A stretch of DNA of 6,895 bases from an uncultured Flavobacteriales bacterium (GCA_946479985.1 CAMLIF010000157.1:1-6895), one strand, 5' to 3'. Counted from the stretch's first letter, positions 1 to 6,171 are shown. Translations and numbers: made by a program. Notes: generated by a model from the sequence alone, not told the origin.

Positions 1-375
1 ATTTGGTCAATTCGGATCTTTCATTTGGTCAAGTCGGAAAGAAAGATTCGTCGAATGGATTCTTGTAAGATTCGACTCAAACCGACTTAAAATTGAGTCG
101 GCTGCAAAGAACTGCAGTGATTCGTCTATCGGAAAGTAGATTTGGGCAAGTCGGATCTTTCATTTGGTCAAGTCGGAAAGAAAGATTCGTCGAAATGAAT
201 CCGAGTAGAATTCGACTTAAACCGACTTGAAATTGAGTCGGCTACAAAGAACTGCAATGATTCATCTATCGGAAAGTAAACTTAGGCAAGTCGGATTATA
301 GAGTTCGTCAAGTCGGAAAGAAAGATTCGTCGAAACCGTTTTGGGTCGGAATCGACTTGAATCCGACTCGGATAG
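1..375. repeat. Tandem array of 139-140 bp units, about 2.7 copies, truncated at the left edge
   Basis: Units start at 1, 140 and 280, giving periods of 139 and 140 bp. Copies 1 and 2 are closely similar along their whole length, with scattered substitutions and a one-base indel. Copy 3 matches well to about 335 and then diverges, keeping only the GACTTGA and CCGACT motifs. Each unit has the same order: two direct CAAGTCGG-like sites, AAAGAAAGATTCG, the small palindrome TTCGTCGAA, then ATTCGACT or similar and CCGACT. In the first two units this is followed by an inverted AGTCGG and a CAAAGAACTGCA stretch. No open reading frame of note covers the array, so it is most likely a protein-binding region. 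The array may be longer, since copy 1 begins at the window edge. Confidence 0.9.
8..316 (+). promoter_or_regulatory. Iteron-like paired CAAGTCGG sites, 22 bp apart, in each repeat unit
   Basis: CAAGTCGG occurs at 30-37, 147-154, 169-176, 287-294 and 309-316, with a one-mismatch version (CAATTCGG) at 8-15. Within each unit the two sites start exactly 22 bp apart (8/30, 147/169, 287/309), about two helical turns, which would place bound proteins on the same face of the DNA. Inverted copies of the core, CCGACT, lie at 82-87, 222-227 and 363-368, and the first two are followed by AGTCGG at 96-101 and 236-241, forming short hairpins. In unit 2, CAAGTCGG at 169-176 is the perfect complement of CCGACTTG at 222-229. 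The layout resembles replication iterons or a multi-site operator. The binding protein is unknown; the adjacent helix-turn-helix gene is a candidate by position only. Confidence 0.6.
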
Positions 376-538
376 TCGAAAAACAATCGGTCATAAATGC
401 ATGGAGTAAGACTGGGTCATTACTTCATTCACTTATCTGTCATACACGGATTTTTTAGGGTTCATGATTTTTTTTGTTTAAACGGTGTAATCTTTTCACT
501 GTAAATCCATTGTTTTATAAATACGATCCACTAAGAGA
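376..538 (+). other. AT-rich leader between the repeat array and the helix-turn-helix gene
   Basis: This 163-bp stretch has no repeat units and no convincing open frame. It contains a T-rich run at about 468-480 and an in-frame stop at 518-520 just before the next gene. TAATCTTT at 488-495 loosely resembles the Bacteroidota -7 element TAnnTTTG, but no clear TTTG is properly spaced from it, so no promoter is assigned. It presumably contains the promoter of the gene starting at 539. Confidence 0.35.
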
Positions 539-919
539 GTGAATTTGGAATTAAAACAAAATCAACAATTAAAAAACAGTTTAAACATGGAAATAGTAGT
601 TAAGCTCGCGATAGAAAAAATGAACGAGGAAATTGAACGGTTGAAACAAACTGTAATAGAACAACAAAAACGAATTTCTGAATTAGAGAAAAGTAGAAGT
701 CGAACCGTAATTGATGAACCAAAAACAATGAAAATAGAGGATGAATTACTCACTAACGAACAAGTAAAACAAATTCTGAAGATTGGTAAAAACTCATTAA
801 TCAAATTGGTGCATGAGGGTGTTCTTGTTGCCATTCGGATCAATGAACGAAGTGTTCGTTTTTCGCGGGCTGCAATTATGGAGTATATTGAAAAGAAGCA
901 ATCTCAGAGTATGATTTAA
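539..919 (+). CDS. Coiled-coil plus helix-turn-helix DNA-binding protein (excisionase/HTH_17-like)
   Basis: A protein of 126 residues. Residues about 24-52 are charged, rich in Glu, Lys and Gln with heptad-spaced hydrophobics, and probably form a coiled coil for dimerisation. Residues about 69-119 match the excisionase/MerR-like winged helix-turn-helix pattern: LLTNEQVKQILKIGKNSL, then LVHEGVLVAIRI, then RFSRAAIMEYI. The family typically binds short DNA sites and serves in mobile elements as an excision factor or transcriptional regulator; which role applies here is not shown. The GTG at 539 is used because the frame is open back to a stop at 518-520; the ATG at 587 (residue 17) is an alternative start that keeps both regions. 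It lies 160 bp downstream of the repeat array and on the same strand as the recombinase, so it may bind the array or control excision. It could instead belong to an operon that begins upstream of the window. Confidence 0.8.
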   Translation: MNLELKQNQQLKNSLNMEIVVKLAIEKMNEEIERLKQTVIEQQKRISELEKSRSRTVIDEPKTMKIEDELLTNEQVKQILKIGKNSLIKLVHEGVLVAIRINERSVRFSRAAIMEYIEKKQSQSMI

Positions 920-980
920 AGAATAGAGCGTATCAGAAGTTTCCAATTCTTTCAAGATAGAGTTACTATCGAAACAACTG

Positions 981-1229
981 CTAGAATGGTTGTTGAAACG
1001 CAATCCACAAATAATTACGTTTTCGCGTAACAATTTTATCCTTTGGAACGTTAACGTGAATAGAAGTTCCTATAGTTGAAATAAGACCAAAATCGGATAG
1101 GGGTAGAACTTCTTCCCTTTCACGATAGAACCACCAAAAAACAATCGATTTCATAAGCATTTTTCGATGCTTCGTAAACTTCAATCGTTGAAATTCTTTT
1201 ACAACGTTATGAATGTTTCCTGTATTCAC
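981..1229 (-). CDS. Doubtful small ORF, 82 residues, unknown
   Basis: An open frame from a GTG inside the 32-bp palindrome to a TAG at 981-983. It opposes the direction of all neighbouring genes of the element. The protein is basic, with an aromatic patch (IVFWWFYRERE, residues about 29-39) and no recognised domain. An internal Met at residue 24 (KHRKMLMKS) could also serve as a start. It is kept because it fills an otherwise empty region, but a frame this short in AT-rich DNA can arise by chance, and nothing in the sequence confirms expression. Confidence 0.22.
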   Translation of the reverse strand: MNTGNIHNVVKEFQRLKFTKHRKMLMKSIVFWWFYREREEVLPLSDFGLISTIGTSIHVNVPKDKIVTRKRNYLWIAFQQPF

Positions 1230-1252
1230 TCAAGAATTCTTGAGTGAATACA
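1221..1252. repeat. Perfect 32-bp palindrome
   Basis: The half-site TGTATTCACTCAAGAA is followed at once by its exact reverse complement, with an EcoRI-type GAATTC at the centre. All 16 pairs match and the symmetry stops abruptly on both sides (C at 1220, A at 1253). There is no loop and no flanking T-run, so it is not a standard intrinsic terminator. A dimeric or tetrameric DNA-binding protein, a recombination site or a cruciform are possible roles. It lies about 100 bp upstream of the small gene and 235 bp upstream of the recombinase, where an operator for these genes could sit. Confidence 0.9.
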
Positions 1253-1350
1253 AATATGCATGAATCCATAAAGATTCAATTTTAACAATAATTCACAAAA
1301 AAGGATGGGTCGGAGTTATCCCAAATAACTTCATTGCAAAATCAATCAAC

Positions 1351-1491
1351 ATGATAACGATTGAAAAGTGCAGAGAAATTCTTGGAAAGCGTTTCAAGAA
1401 CTGCACAGATGAGCAAATAAGAAAGATCATTCAGTTTCTATACAAACTAGCTGAAATTGATGGTATGCAAATAAAGAACAGAGTAAAATGA
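1351..1491 (+). CDS. Small 46-residue protein translationally coupled to the recombinase
   Basis: ATG at 1351 to TGA at 1489-1491 encodes 46 residues: MITIEKCREILG at the start, a middle TDEQIRKIIQFLYKLAEI, and a basic tail ending NRVK. The TGA overlaps the recombinase ATG at 1488 as ATGA, the usual sign of translational coupling. The sequence predicts two or three short helices: a CREILG helix, a linker, and a TDEQ-capped amphipathic helix. It reminds me of short conserved proteins found directly before recombinase genes in Bacteroidota, but I cannot verify that here and no function is assigned. The same frame is open upstream to 1264 (stop at 1261-1263) without an ATG, so a longer product from a rare start is possible but not favoured. 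Coupling suggests an accessory to, or dose control for, the recombinase. Confidence 0.7.
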   Translation: MITIEKCREILGKRFKNCTDEQIRKIIQFLYKLAEIDGMQIKNRVK

Positions 1492-3233
1492 AAAAGCGAG
1501 CAATTCTATATATCCGTGTTAGTACTGACGAGCAAGCTGCGAAAGGGTATAGTTTACCCGAACAAAGAGAGCAGTTAGAGCGATTTTGTACTGCTCATGG
1601 AATAGAGATTACAGTTACTTTTCAAGAGGATTACAGTGCGAAGAATTTCGACCGTCCCGAATGGACGAAGCTAATGCAATACGCTAAAGCGAATCAGCGC
1701 GTTATTGATTACGTTTTATTTGTTGCGTGGGATAGATTCTCACGCAATATCGCGGACGCTTACACAATGATTGGAAAGCTGAAAAAGTTGGAGATTGAAC
1801 CGCAAGCGATTACCCAACCATTGGATTTAAACGTACCGCAAAATAAGATTGTGTTAGCAGTTTACTTATCCTTACCCGAAGTAGATAATGACATCCGTGC
1901 GGATCGGGCAGTTAAAGGTCATAGAGGAGCAAAAAAAGCGGGGCGTTGGACTGGTATGGCTCCGGTTGGGTATAAAAACAGTAGAGACGAAGAAAACCGC
2001 GCTTTAATCATTCCCAATGAAAAAGCCCCGTTAATACGTTGGGTATTTGAAGAAGTATTGAAAAATGACCGTCCGTTAAGTGAAATCAGAATGGAACTTA
2101 ACAAGCGTGGATTATACGTTACACGCTCCAATTTTAGTGTGTTGGTTCGGAATAATGTATATGCAGGAAAAATAGTAGTTAAAGCGACCGACACTGAACC
2201 GGAAATTACTATTACCGGACTGCATGAACCAATTGTAACGGAAGAATTGTTTGATGCAGTACAATTGATCTTATCACAGCGCAACAAGAAACAGAAAAAA
2301 CATGTTTCCGTTCAAGAACGCGAAGAATTACCATTGCGCGGAATTTTATGCTGTTCAAAATGTGGGGGGCATATTACAGGAAGTGCTTCACGTAGCAGAA
2401 ACGGAGAGCGACACTTTTACTACCATTGCACGGTTTGTAAAAAGGAACGTTACAGAGCAGAAACTGCAAATACCGAAATCGAAAAGCTGTTAAGCACTAT
2501 TGAGATAATCGAAGGAGTAGATAAACTCTATTCAGTTTTGATACAAGATGAGGTCAGCGGAAACGGGCATAAACACGGACAGGAGAAAGGAACAATTCAA
2601 AAGGAATTGAACACGTTGGAAGAACGAAAACAGCGATTGCAGGATATGTTAATGAACGGGCAATTAGAACCCGCTGATTACTCCGAAATGAAGAAGCGAC
2701 TGGACATACAAACCAGTGAAACAAAGTCCAAATTAACCGAACTGAAAGCAGATAAAGAATCTTCGTTGGAACGAATGAACGAAAAATTGAAAATTCTTAC
2801 CAATCTCATGGAATGGTACAGAAACCACGGGGTTAGAGAGAAAAAGAAATTGCTTGGTTCCATATTCCCCCAAAAGTTCATTTTTGATGGCTTTCAAGTT
2901 CGAACCGGAGAAATCGACGATACGGTGGCGCTACTTCTCAACAATACCGGACGATTCAACCCAAAGCAAAAAGGTCACGTGGGATATAAATCTCACGTGA
3001 CCTTACTTGTGCCCACGACTGGATTCGAACCAGCACACCTAATGGCACCACCCCCTCAAGATGGCATGTCTACCAATTTCACCACGTGGGCATTCGCTGT
3101 TAGCGGGAACGAAGTTAGCACTTTTTTCGTTTTTCCATTTACGGTTCTAAAGATTATTATCATACTCCTAATTTATCCTAATTCCCCTTCTCTTCCAGTT
3201 TCAATTCCCCTACCTTTAAAGAGCAACGTTTAA
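1488..3233 (+). CDS. Large serine recombinase (site-specific integrase), C-terminus reading through tRNA-Leu
   Basis: A site-specific recombinase that would integrate and excise the element through a serine-DNA intermediate. The resolvase catalytic domain is at residues 4-155, with the nucleophile motif YIRVSTDEQ (Arg10, Ser12) and WDRFSRN at 81-87. A Recombinase domain spans about 155-270, from the AGRWTGMAPVGY motif onward. A zinc ribbon has Cys289, Cys292, Cys314 and Cys317. A coiled coil at about 365-440 is typical of large serine integrases, and LLGSIFPQKFIFDG at 455-468 closes the normal family core. Residues from about 495 do not look like protein: 495-507 are the tRNA terminator hairpin, 508-535 are antisense tRNA-Leu (VPTTGFEPAHLM) and 536-581 are intergenic DNA. 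The catalytic part looks intact, so the enzyme is probably active. The ATG at 1488 overlaps the stop of the preceding small gene. Confidence 0.93.
   Translation: MKKRAILYIRVSTDEQAAKGYSLPEQREQLERFCTAHGIEITVTFQEDYSAKNFDRPEWTKLMQYAKANQRVIDYVLFVAWDRFSRNIADAYTMIGKLKKLEIEPQAITQPLDLNVPQNKIVLAVYLSLPEVDNDIRADRAVKGHRGAKKAGRWTGMAPVGYKNSRDEENRALIIPNEKAPLIRWVFEEVLKNDRPLSEIRMELNKRGLYVTRSNFSVLVRNNVYAGKIVVKATDTEPEITITGLHEPIVTEELFDAVQLILSQRNKKQKKHVSVQEREELPLRGILCCSKCGGHITGSASRSRNGERHFYYHCTVCKKERYRAETANTEIEKLLSTIEIIEGVDKLYSVLIQDEVSGNGHKHGQEKGTIQKELNTLEERKQRLQDMLMNGQLEPADYSEMKKRLDIQTSETKSKLTELKADKESSLERMNEKLKILTNLMEWYRNHGVREKKKLLGSIFPQKFIFDGFQVRTGEIDDTVALLLNNTGRFNPKQKGHVGYKSHVTLLVPTTGFEPAHLMAPPPQDGMSTNFTTWAFAVSGNEVSTFFVFPFTVLKIIIILLIYPNSPSLPVSIPLPLKSNV
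2968..3004 (-). terminator. Rho-independent terminator-like hairpin downstream of tRNA-Leu
   Basis: On the minus strand, just after the tRNA 3' end, AAGGTCACGTG pairs with CACGTGACCTT (11 bp) around an AT-rich loop, followed by TTTTT and further T-rich sequence (complement of 2968-2972). This is a good intrinsic terminator for the tRNA transcript. The arms are at 2971-2981 and 2994-3004 and are extended on the plus strand by a G-T and a G-C pair. It overlaps the recombinase coding frame (residues 495-506). If it is original chromosomal DNA, the insertion point lies to its left; if it belongs to the element, integration gave the tRNA a new terminator. An imperfect palindrome here could also be part of the attachment site. 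Confidence 0.7.
3010..3091 (-). tRNA. tRNA-Leu (anticodon GAG)
   Basis: An 82-nt class II tRNA. The acceptor stem GCCCACG pairs fully with CGTGGGC, with discriminator A at 3010. The D-arm region contains AAATTGGTAGA. The anticodon stem CCATC/GGTGG holds the loop TTGAGGG, giving anticodon GAG at 3055-3057, which reads CUC and CUU. A variable arm with a GCC/GGT stem marks it as leucine-type, and the T arm is GCTGG-TTCGAAT-CCAGT. No CCA is encoded, so it is added after transcription. The gene looks functional after insertion of the element on its 3' side. A weak -7-like TAACTTCG lies upstream (complement of 3110-3117), without a clear -33 partner. Confidence 0.97.
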
Positions 3234-3244
3234 AGTTTACTCAG

Positions 3245-3631
3245 ATGAAAAATTATCTCATAATCGCTTTTGTGTTATTCCAGATGCCGCTGGTATTTGG
3301 TCAGGACACTCTAAGAATGAATCAGACTATAGAAGAGATTCGTTATCTCAATATTGTTGAAAACGGCTACGAAGGGAATATTATCCTGGAAGTGGTAGAT
3401 GAAAACAATCTTCCGGTAACAGATTACCGATCTGTTCTGAGATCGGGTGACGAAATTGTTTTTGATGTTCCACAACCGGGTCCAAGAGCAACTTTCTTTA
3501 AAGACGGCTCAGGTATAACAGTTCAAATCGAGAAAAAGGGCTATGAGACTTATTTCTCCAAGCCAATTACTGTTGATGACCGAATGGAAATGGCTTGTGT
3601 AATTAAGATTGTTCTGAAGAAAAAAGAGTAA
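3245..3631 (+). CDS. Small secreted protein of unknown function
   Basis: A protein of 128 residues. The first 19 or so form a clear Sec signal peptide (MKNYLIIAF, hydrophobic core, then PLVFG before Gln20) with a probable type I cleavage site after Gly19; there is no lipobox cysteine. The mature part alternates short hydrophobic and charged stretches, such as NIILEVVDENNLPVTDY and ITVQIEKKGYETYFSKPI. This suggests an all-beta fold like the carboxypeptidase-regulatory or Ig-like domains common in exported Bacteroidota proteins, but I do not recognise a specific family. It probably acts in the periplasm or at the outer membrane. The first complete host gene right of the insertion, it starts 11 bp after the recombinase read-through stop, so recombinase transcription could run into it. 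TACCTTTA at 3211-3218 is a weak -7 candidate of its own. Confidence 0.75.
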   Translation: MKNYLIIAFVLFQMPLVFGQDTLRMNQTIEEIRYLNIVENGYEGNIILEVVDENNLPVTDYRSVLRSGDEIVFDVPQPGPRATFFKDGSGITVQIEKKGYETYFSKPITVDDRMEMACVIKIVLKKKE

Positions 3632-3785
3632 CGGGATAAGGAAATTCGCGTGCCTTGTTTCGGAACGAATAATTCTTTTCTTTCTTCTTTTGCCGTCAGT
3701 TTCGAACCGTAAGAGTATCTTAAATTTTCCTAATTCGCTCATTCCAAAAATCCGTTTTTACCTAACTTCCTGAGCAATAGTTAAA

Positions 3786-5372
3786 ATGAGAAACATGAAG
3801 CGGGAGAGACTATTTTTTGATGAAGAACATACCTCCGGGAATAATACGCCGGTTTGGATGCTGAAATCCACGGACAATTCGTTCGAACCACTTTCTAAAC
3901 CTATGGAAGCTGATGTACTGATTGTTGGTGGCGGCATTGCCGGTTTAACAACTGCGTATGAACTCCTCACAAAGGGCAAAAATGTGATTATTGTAGAAGA
4001 CGGCGACATTGGAAGCGGTGAAACGGGTCGTACCTCAGCCCATCTAACCTACTCGCTCGACACCCAGTATTACGACCTGGAATCGCGGTTCGGACCAACA
4101 GATGCGCAATTGATCGGAGAAGCACACCGGGCCGCAATCGACTGGATTGAAAAAGTTGTTCGAAAAGAACAGATCGATTGTCATTTCAAACGTGTCAGTG
4201 GGTATTTGTTCGCTCATCCTTCCGATGATGAATCGGTAATTGAAAAAGAATACGAGGTAACTCAGCGGTTCGGTTTTAAAACCGACATACATGAATCGAT
4301 TCCCGGTTTTGTGAATGGTGCGAACAAACGCTGTCTCCACCTGCACAACCAGGCGCAATTCCACATAATGCTTTTCCTTCATGAATTGGCCGATGCAGTT
4401 GTTCGTAAAGGCGGGAAAATTTTCACTCAGTCAAAAGCAAAAGAATTTACGGAAACCAGCGCCAGGGTAAACGGATTCACTGTTTTGGCAGATCACATTG
4501 TTATTGCTACCAATGCTCCGGTCACCGGGCCTTTGATCACACATACGAAACAATGGCCTTACAGAACGTATGCAATTGCTGCAAAAATTCCTAAGGGAAG
4601 TATTAAACCCGCCTTGTGGTGGGATACCGGGGACCAGGAAGTTCCATGGGTTCAGAAGCCTTATCACTATGTGCGCATTGAAGAAGGAAACGATGAATTT
4701 GATTATTTGATTGTTGGAGGCGAAGACTACCGAACCGGACAGGAGGATCGGGAGGAACTTCCCGCAATAACGAGATACAAACGTTTGGAGCACTGGGCGA
4801 AAGGACATTTCCCGTCGCTTGCCGGAATTGTTACTCAGTGGTCCGGGCAGGTAATCAATACCGTTGACGGCTGCGGTTTTATCGGGAAGAATCCGGGAAG
4901 TAAAACAACGTATATTATTACCGGCGATTCGGGAAACGGAATAACCAATGCTGCTATTGGGGCAATGCTCATAACGGACCTCATTCTTGGCAAAGAAAAT
5001 AAATGGGCTAATGTGTTTGATCCTGCTCGTCATGCAGGAGCACACGCTCCCGGCGATTACCTGAAAGAGGCCGGAAATATGATTCGCCAGTACGGAGAAT
5101 GGCTGAAGCCAGGCGATATAAAAACCGTTGAAGAACTAAAACCGGGCGAAGGGGCCGTTCTGAGAGAAGGACTGAAGAAAGTGGCAGTTTACCGCGACGA
5201 CCAAAACCAGCTTCACACGTGTACCGCTGTTTGTCCGCACCTTGGCGCAATTGTTCAGTGGAATGAAGATGAAAAGACCTTTGACTGTCCGGCGCATGGT
5301 TCACGCTTTACCGCTTTCGGGAAAGTGATTAACGGACCGTCGAACGGAGATTTGGGAGAAAAAGACATATAA
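3786..5372 (+). CDS. FAD-dependent oxidoreductase with C-terminal Rieske [2Fe-2S] domain
   Basis: A cytoplasmic flavoprotein of 528 residues. The N-terminal DAO-type FAD domain begins with a dinucleotide-binding motif, ADVLIVGGGIAGLTTAYEL (residues 42-60), and an acidic ribose contact near IIVEDGD (68-74). GSGETGRTSAHLTYS (77-90) is typical of this Rieske-fused subfamily. The second FAD contact is TTYIITGDSGNGITNAA (374-390). The Rieske domain (about 450-525) has both cluster motifs, Cys483-x-His485 and Cys501-x-x-His504, so it should hold a [2Fe-2S] cluster that takes electrons from the flavin. The substrate is unknown; related DAO enzymes oxidise amines or amino acids, but nothing here fixes the choice. 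ATG 3786 gives a start 41 residues before the FAD motif; ATG 3795 is an alternative. Length and ending look complete. It has 154 bp of free upstream DNA and so probably its own promoter. Confidence 0.93.
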   Translation: MRNMKRERLFFDEEHTSGNNTPVWMLKSTDNSFEPLSKPMEADVLIVGGGIAGLTTAYELLTKGKNVIIVEDGDIGSGETGRTSAHLTYSLDTQYYDLESRFGPTDAQLIGEAHRAAIDWIEKVVRKEQIDCHFKRVSGYLFAHPSDDESVIEKEYEVTQRFGFKTDIHESIPGFVNGANKRCLHLHNQAQFHIMLFLHELADAVVRKGGKIFTQSKAKEFTETSARVNGFTVLADHIVIATNAPVTGPLITHTKQWPYRTYAIAAKIPKGSIKPALWWDTGDQEVPWVQKPYHYVRIEEGNDEFDYLIVGGEDYRTGQEDREELPAITRYKRLEHWAKGHFPSLAGIVTQWSGQVINTVDGCGFIGKNPGSKTTYIITGDSGNGITNAAIGAMLITDLILGKENKWANVFDPARHAGAHAPGDYLKEAGNMIRQYGEWLKPGDIKTVEELKPGEGAVLREGLKKVAVYRDDQNQLHTCTAVCPHLGAIVQWNEDEKTFDCPAHGSRFTAFGKVINGPSNGDLGEKDI

Positions 5373-5487
5373 AACAGCAAAGAGACTTAATTCAATAACA
5401 ACAAAGAAAGAAGAACGCCGAGGCATCTTTTGACTTTAATCATTCATTGTACAGTTCTTTTTAGTACTCTAATTGACAGACGTTAAG

Positions 5488-6171
5488 CTATCTGTGACTA
5501 GTCAGAGACTTCGCGCTCTTCTTTCTCTGCGTTTCCTTCCGTATTTCCCGCATTATAAAGAACACCAGCATACTTTGCGCTGCGGCGAAAAAACACCAGA
5601 CAGACACCAGGTATACTTCAAAGAAAACCTCCGTAACAACCAGAGAAATCACATTGGCTGAAGCCAGATAAATGGCTCGTTTCCAGGTGGAGAAAAAAGG
5701 CGCAATAACAATGGCTGTTACATACAGCATGCCTGCAATTATGCGGAGTGCAAGTGGCGACTTCAATTCGTAAGAAATATGGCAACTGTCGATTTGAGCA
5801 ACCGAAGCAGAAAAAATCAAACGGAAACCAAATATGATAGAAGCAGCTGCTCCTGCGAACACAAAGTATCGAAGAATCTTTTTCCGTTCAGGTGAGCGTT
5901 CAATGGAATAAAACGAAAACGGAATAAAAAAGGGCCATACTACTTGTGCGAAAAACAGGAAAGTCTGTTTCGACAAATGGTGCCAGGGAACAAAATCGGG
6001 GTCGGATAAGGAAAGCCACACAAACCCTTCACAAATCTGCTGAACAGCAAACATCAATGGCATACATGCAAAAACAAGATATTGAGGTTTACGTACCTGA
6101 CTTATTGAAGCTATTCCCGCAACGGTTAAAGCTGCTCCTGCTATAAAACTTGCACTTGCTGAAAAACACAT
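5488..6171 (-). CDS. DUF6629-like integral membrane protein
   Basis: A protein of 227 residues starting MCFSASASF, the N-terminal signature I associate with the DUF6629 family. About seven hydrophobic segments can be marked: roughly 8-23, 31-53, 67-90, 100-120, 140-160, 165-184 and 187-207. These are followed by a strongly basic cytoplasmic tail (MREIRKETQRKKSAKS). Conserved-looking polar or aromatic positions inside the segments include QQICEGFVW (44-52) and PWHHL (62-66). The family has no established function that I know; transport or sensing is only a guess. It is convergent with the oxidoreductase gene (115 bp between stops, no strong terminator seen) and divergent from the globin-like gene on the right. 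The 5' Met at 6169-6171 is the natural start because it gives the family N-terminus exactly. Confidence 0.85.
   Translation of the reverse strand: MCFSASASFIAGAALTVAGIASISQVRKPQYLVFACMPLMFAVQQICEGFVWLSLSDPDFVPWHHLSKQTFLFFAQVVWPFFIPFSFYSIERSPERKKILRYFVFAGAAASIIFGFRLIFSASVAQIDSCHISYELKSPLALRIIAGMLYVTAIVIAPFFSTWKRAIYLASANVISLVVTEVFFEVYLVSVWCFFAAAQSMLVFFIMREIRKETQRKKSAKSLTSHR

Larger units (their letters stand above)
920..1350. other. Intergenic stretch of about 430 bp without a secure gene
   Basis: The plus strand is broken by stops in all frames until about 1264. Structural elements seen are ACGTTAACGT (1048-1057), a 6-bp hairpin AAGCAT/ATGCTT with a 6-base loop (1155-1172), TTCAA-TCG-TTGAA (near 1180-1192) and a perfect 32-bp palindrome (1221-1252). 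One minus-strand frame (981-1229) is listed separately as doubtful. The promoter for the small gene and recombinase that follow probably lies in the last hundred bases, but no clear -33/-7 pair can be picked by eye. Confidence 0.5.
1..3009. mobile_element. Right end of an integrative element inserted beside tRNA-Leu
   Basis: The DNA left of the tRNA-Leu gene carries hallmarks of an integrative element: a complete serine recombinase gene pointing at the tRNA 3' end, a small gene coupled to it, an excisionase-type helix-turn-helix gene and a long tandem repeat array. The recombinase frame continues antisense into the tRNA, as expected when the integrase gene abuts its insertion site. The left end of the element, any attL copy of the target and the cargo or transfer genes lie outside the window, so it cannot be said whether this is an integrative mobilizable element, an integrative conjugative element or a phage remnant. 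The right boundary is placed only approximately, between about 2950 and 3010; no duplicated core is visible inside the window. Confidence 0.65.

Noticed and set aside
1..375. CRISPR array
   Set aside because: Repeated short motifs suggested it, but the true period is 139-140 bp, the whole unit is repeated rather than separated by unique spacers, and no cas-like gene is near.
1919..2881. Frames of 122 and 67 codons (minus) and 63 codons (plus) inside the recombinase
   Set aside because: They overlap the catalytic-to-coiled-coil coding region of a clear serine recombinase, with no independent signal.
3092..3233. True coding sequence for the last 46 residues of the recombinase
   Set aside because: It follows the antisense tRNA translation and is low-complexity and proline/isoleucine-rich. 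It is most likely chance open DNA that also holds promoters of the tRNA and of the next gene.
3632..3785. Bacteroidota promoter before the oxidoreductase (TTTTG at 3688 and TATCTTAA at 3716)
   Set aside because: The 23-bp spacing is longer than usual and the -7 match is partial, so it was not listed as a feature.
4431..5304. Long minus-strand frames (204 and 98 codons) opposite the oxidoreductase
   Set aside because: They lie wholly inside a well-supported flavoprotein gene and show no recognisable protein; they are shadow frames.
5491..5508. Palindrome TGACTAGTCA as a terminator between convergent genes
   Set aside because: The perfect part is only 10 bp, lacks a loop and a T-run, and lies within the 3' coding end of the membrane-protein gene.
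5473..6146. Plus-strand frames of 62 and 66 codons across the membrane-protein gene
   Set aside because: They are antisense to the DUF6629-like gene, which has a family N-terminus and regular membrane segments.
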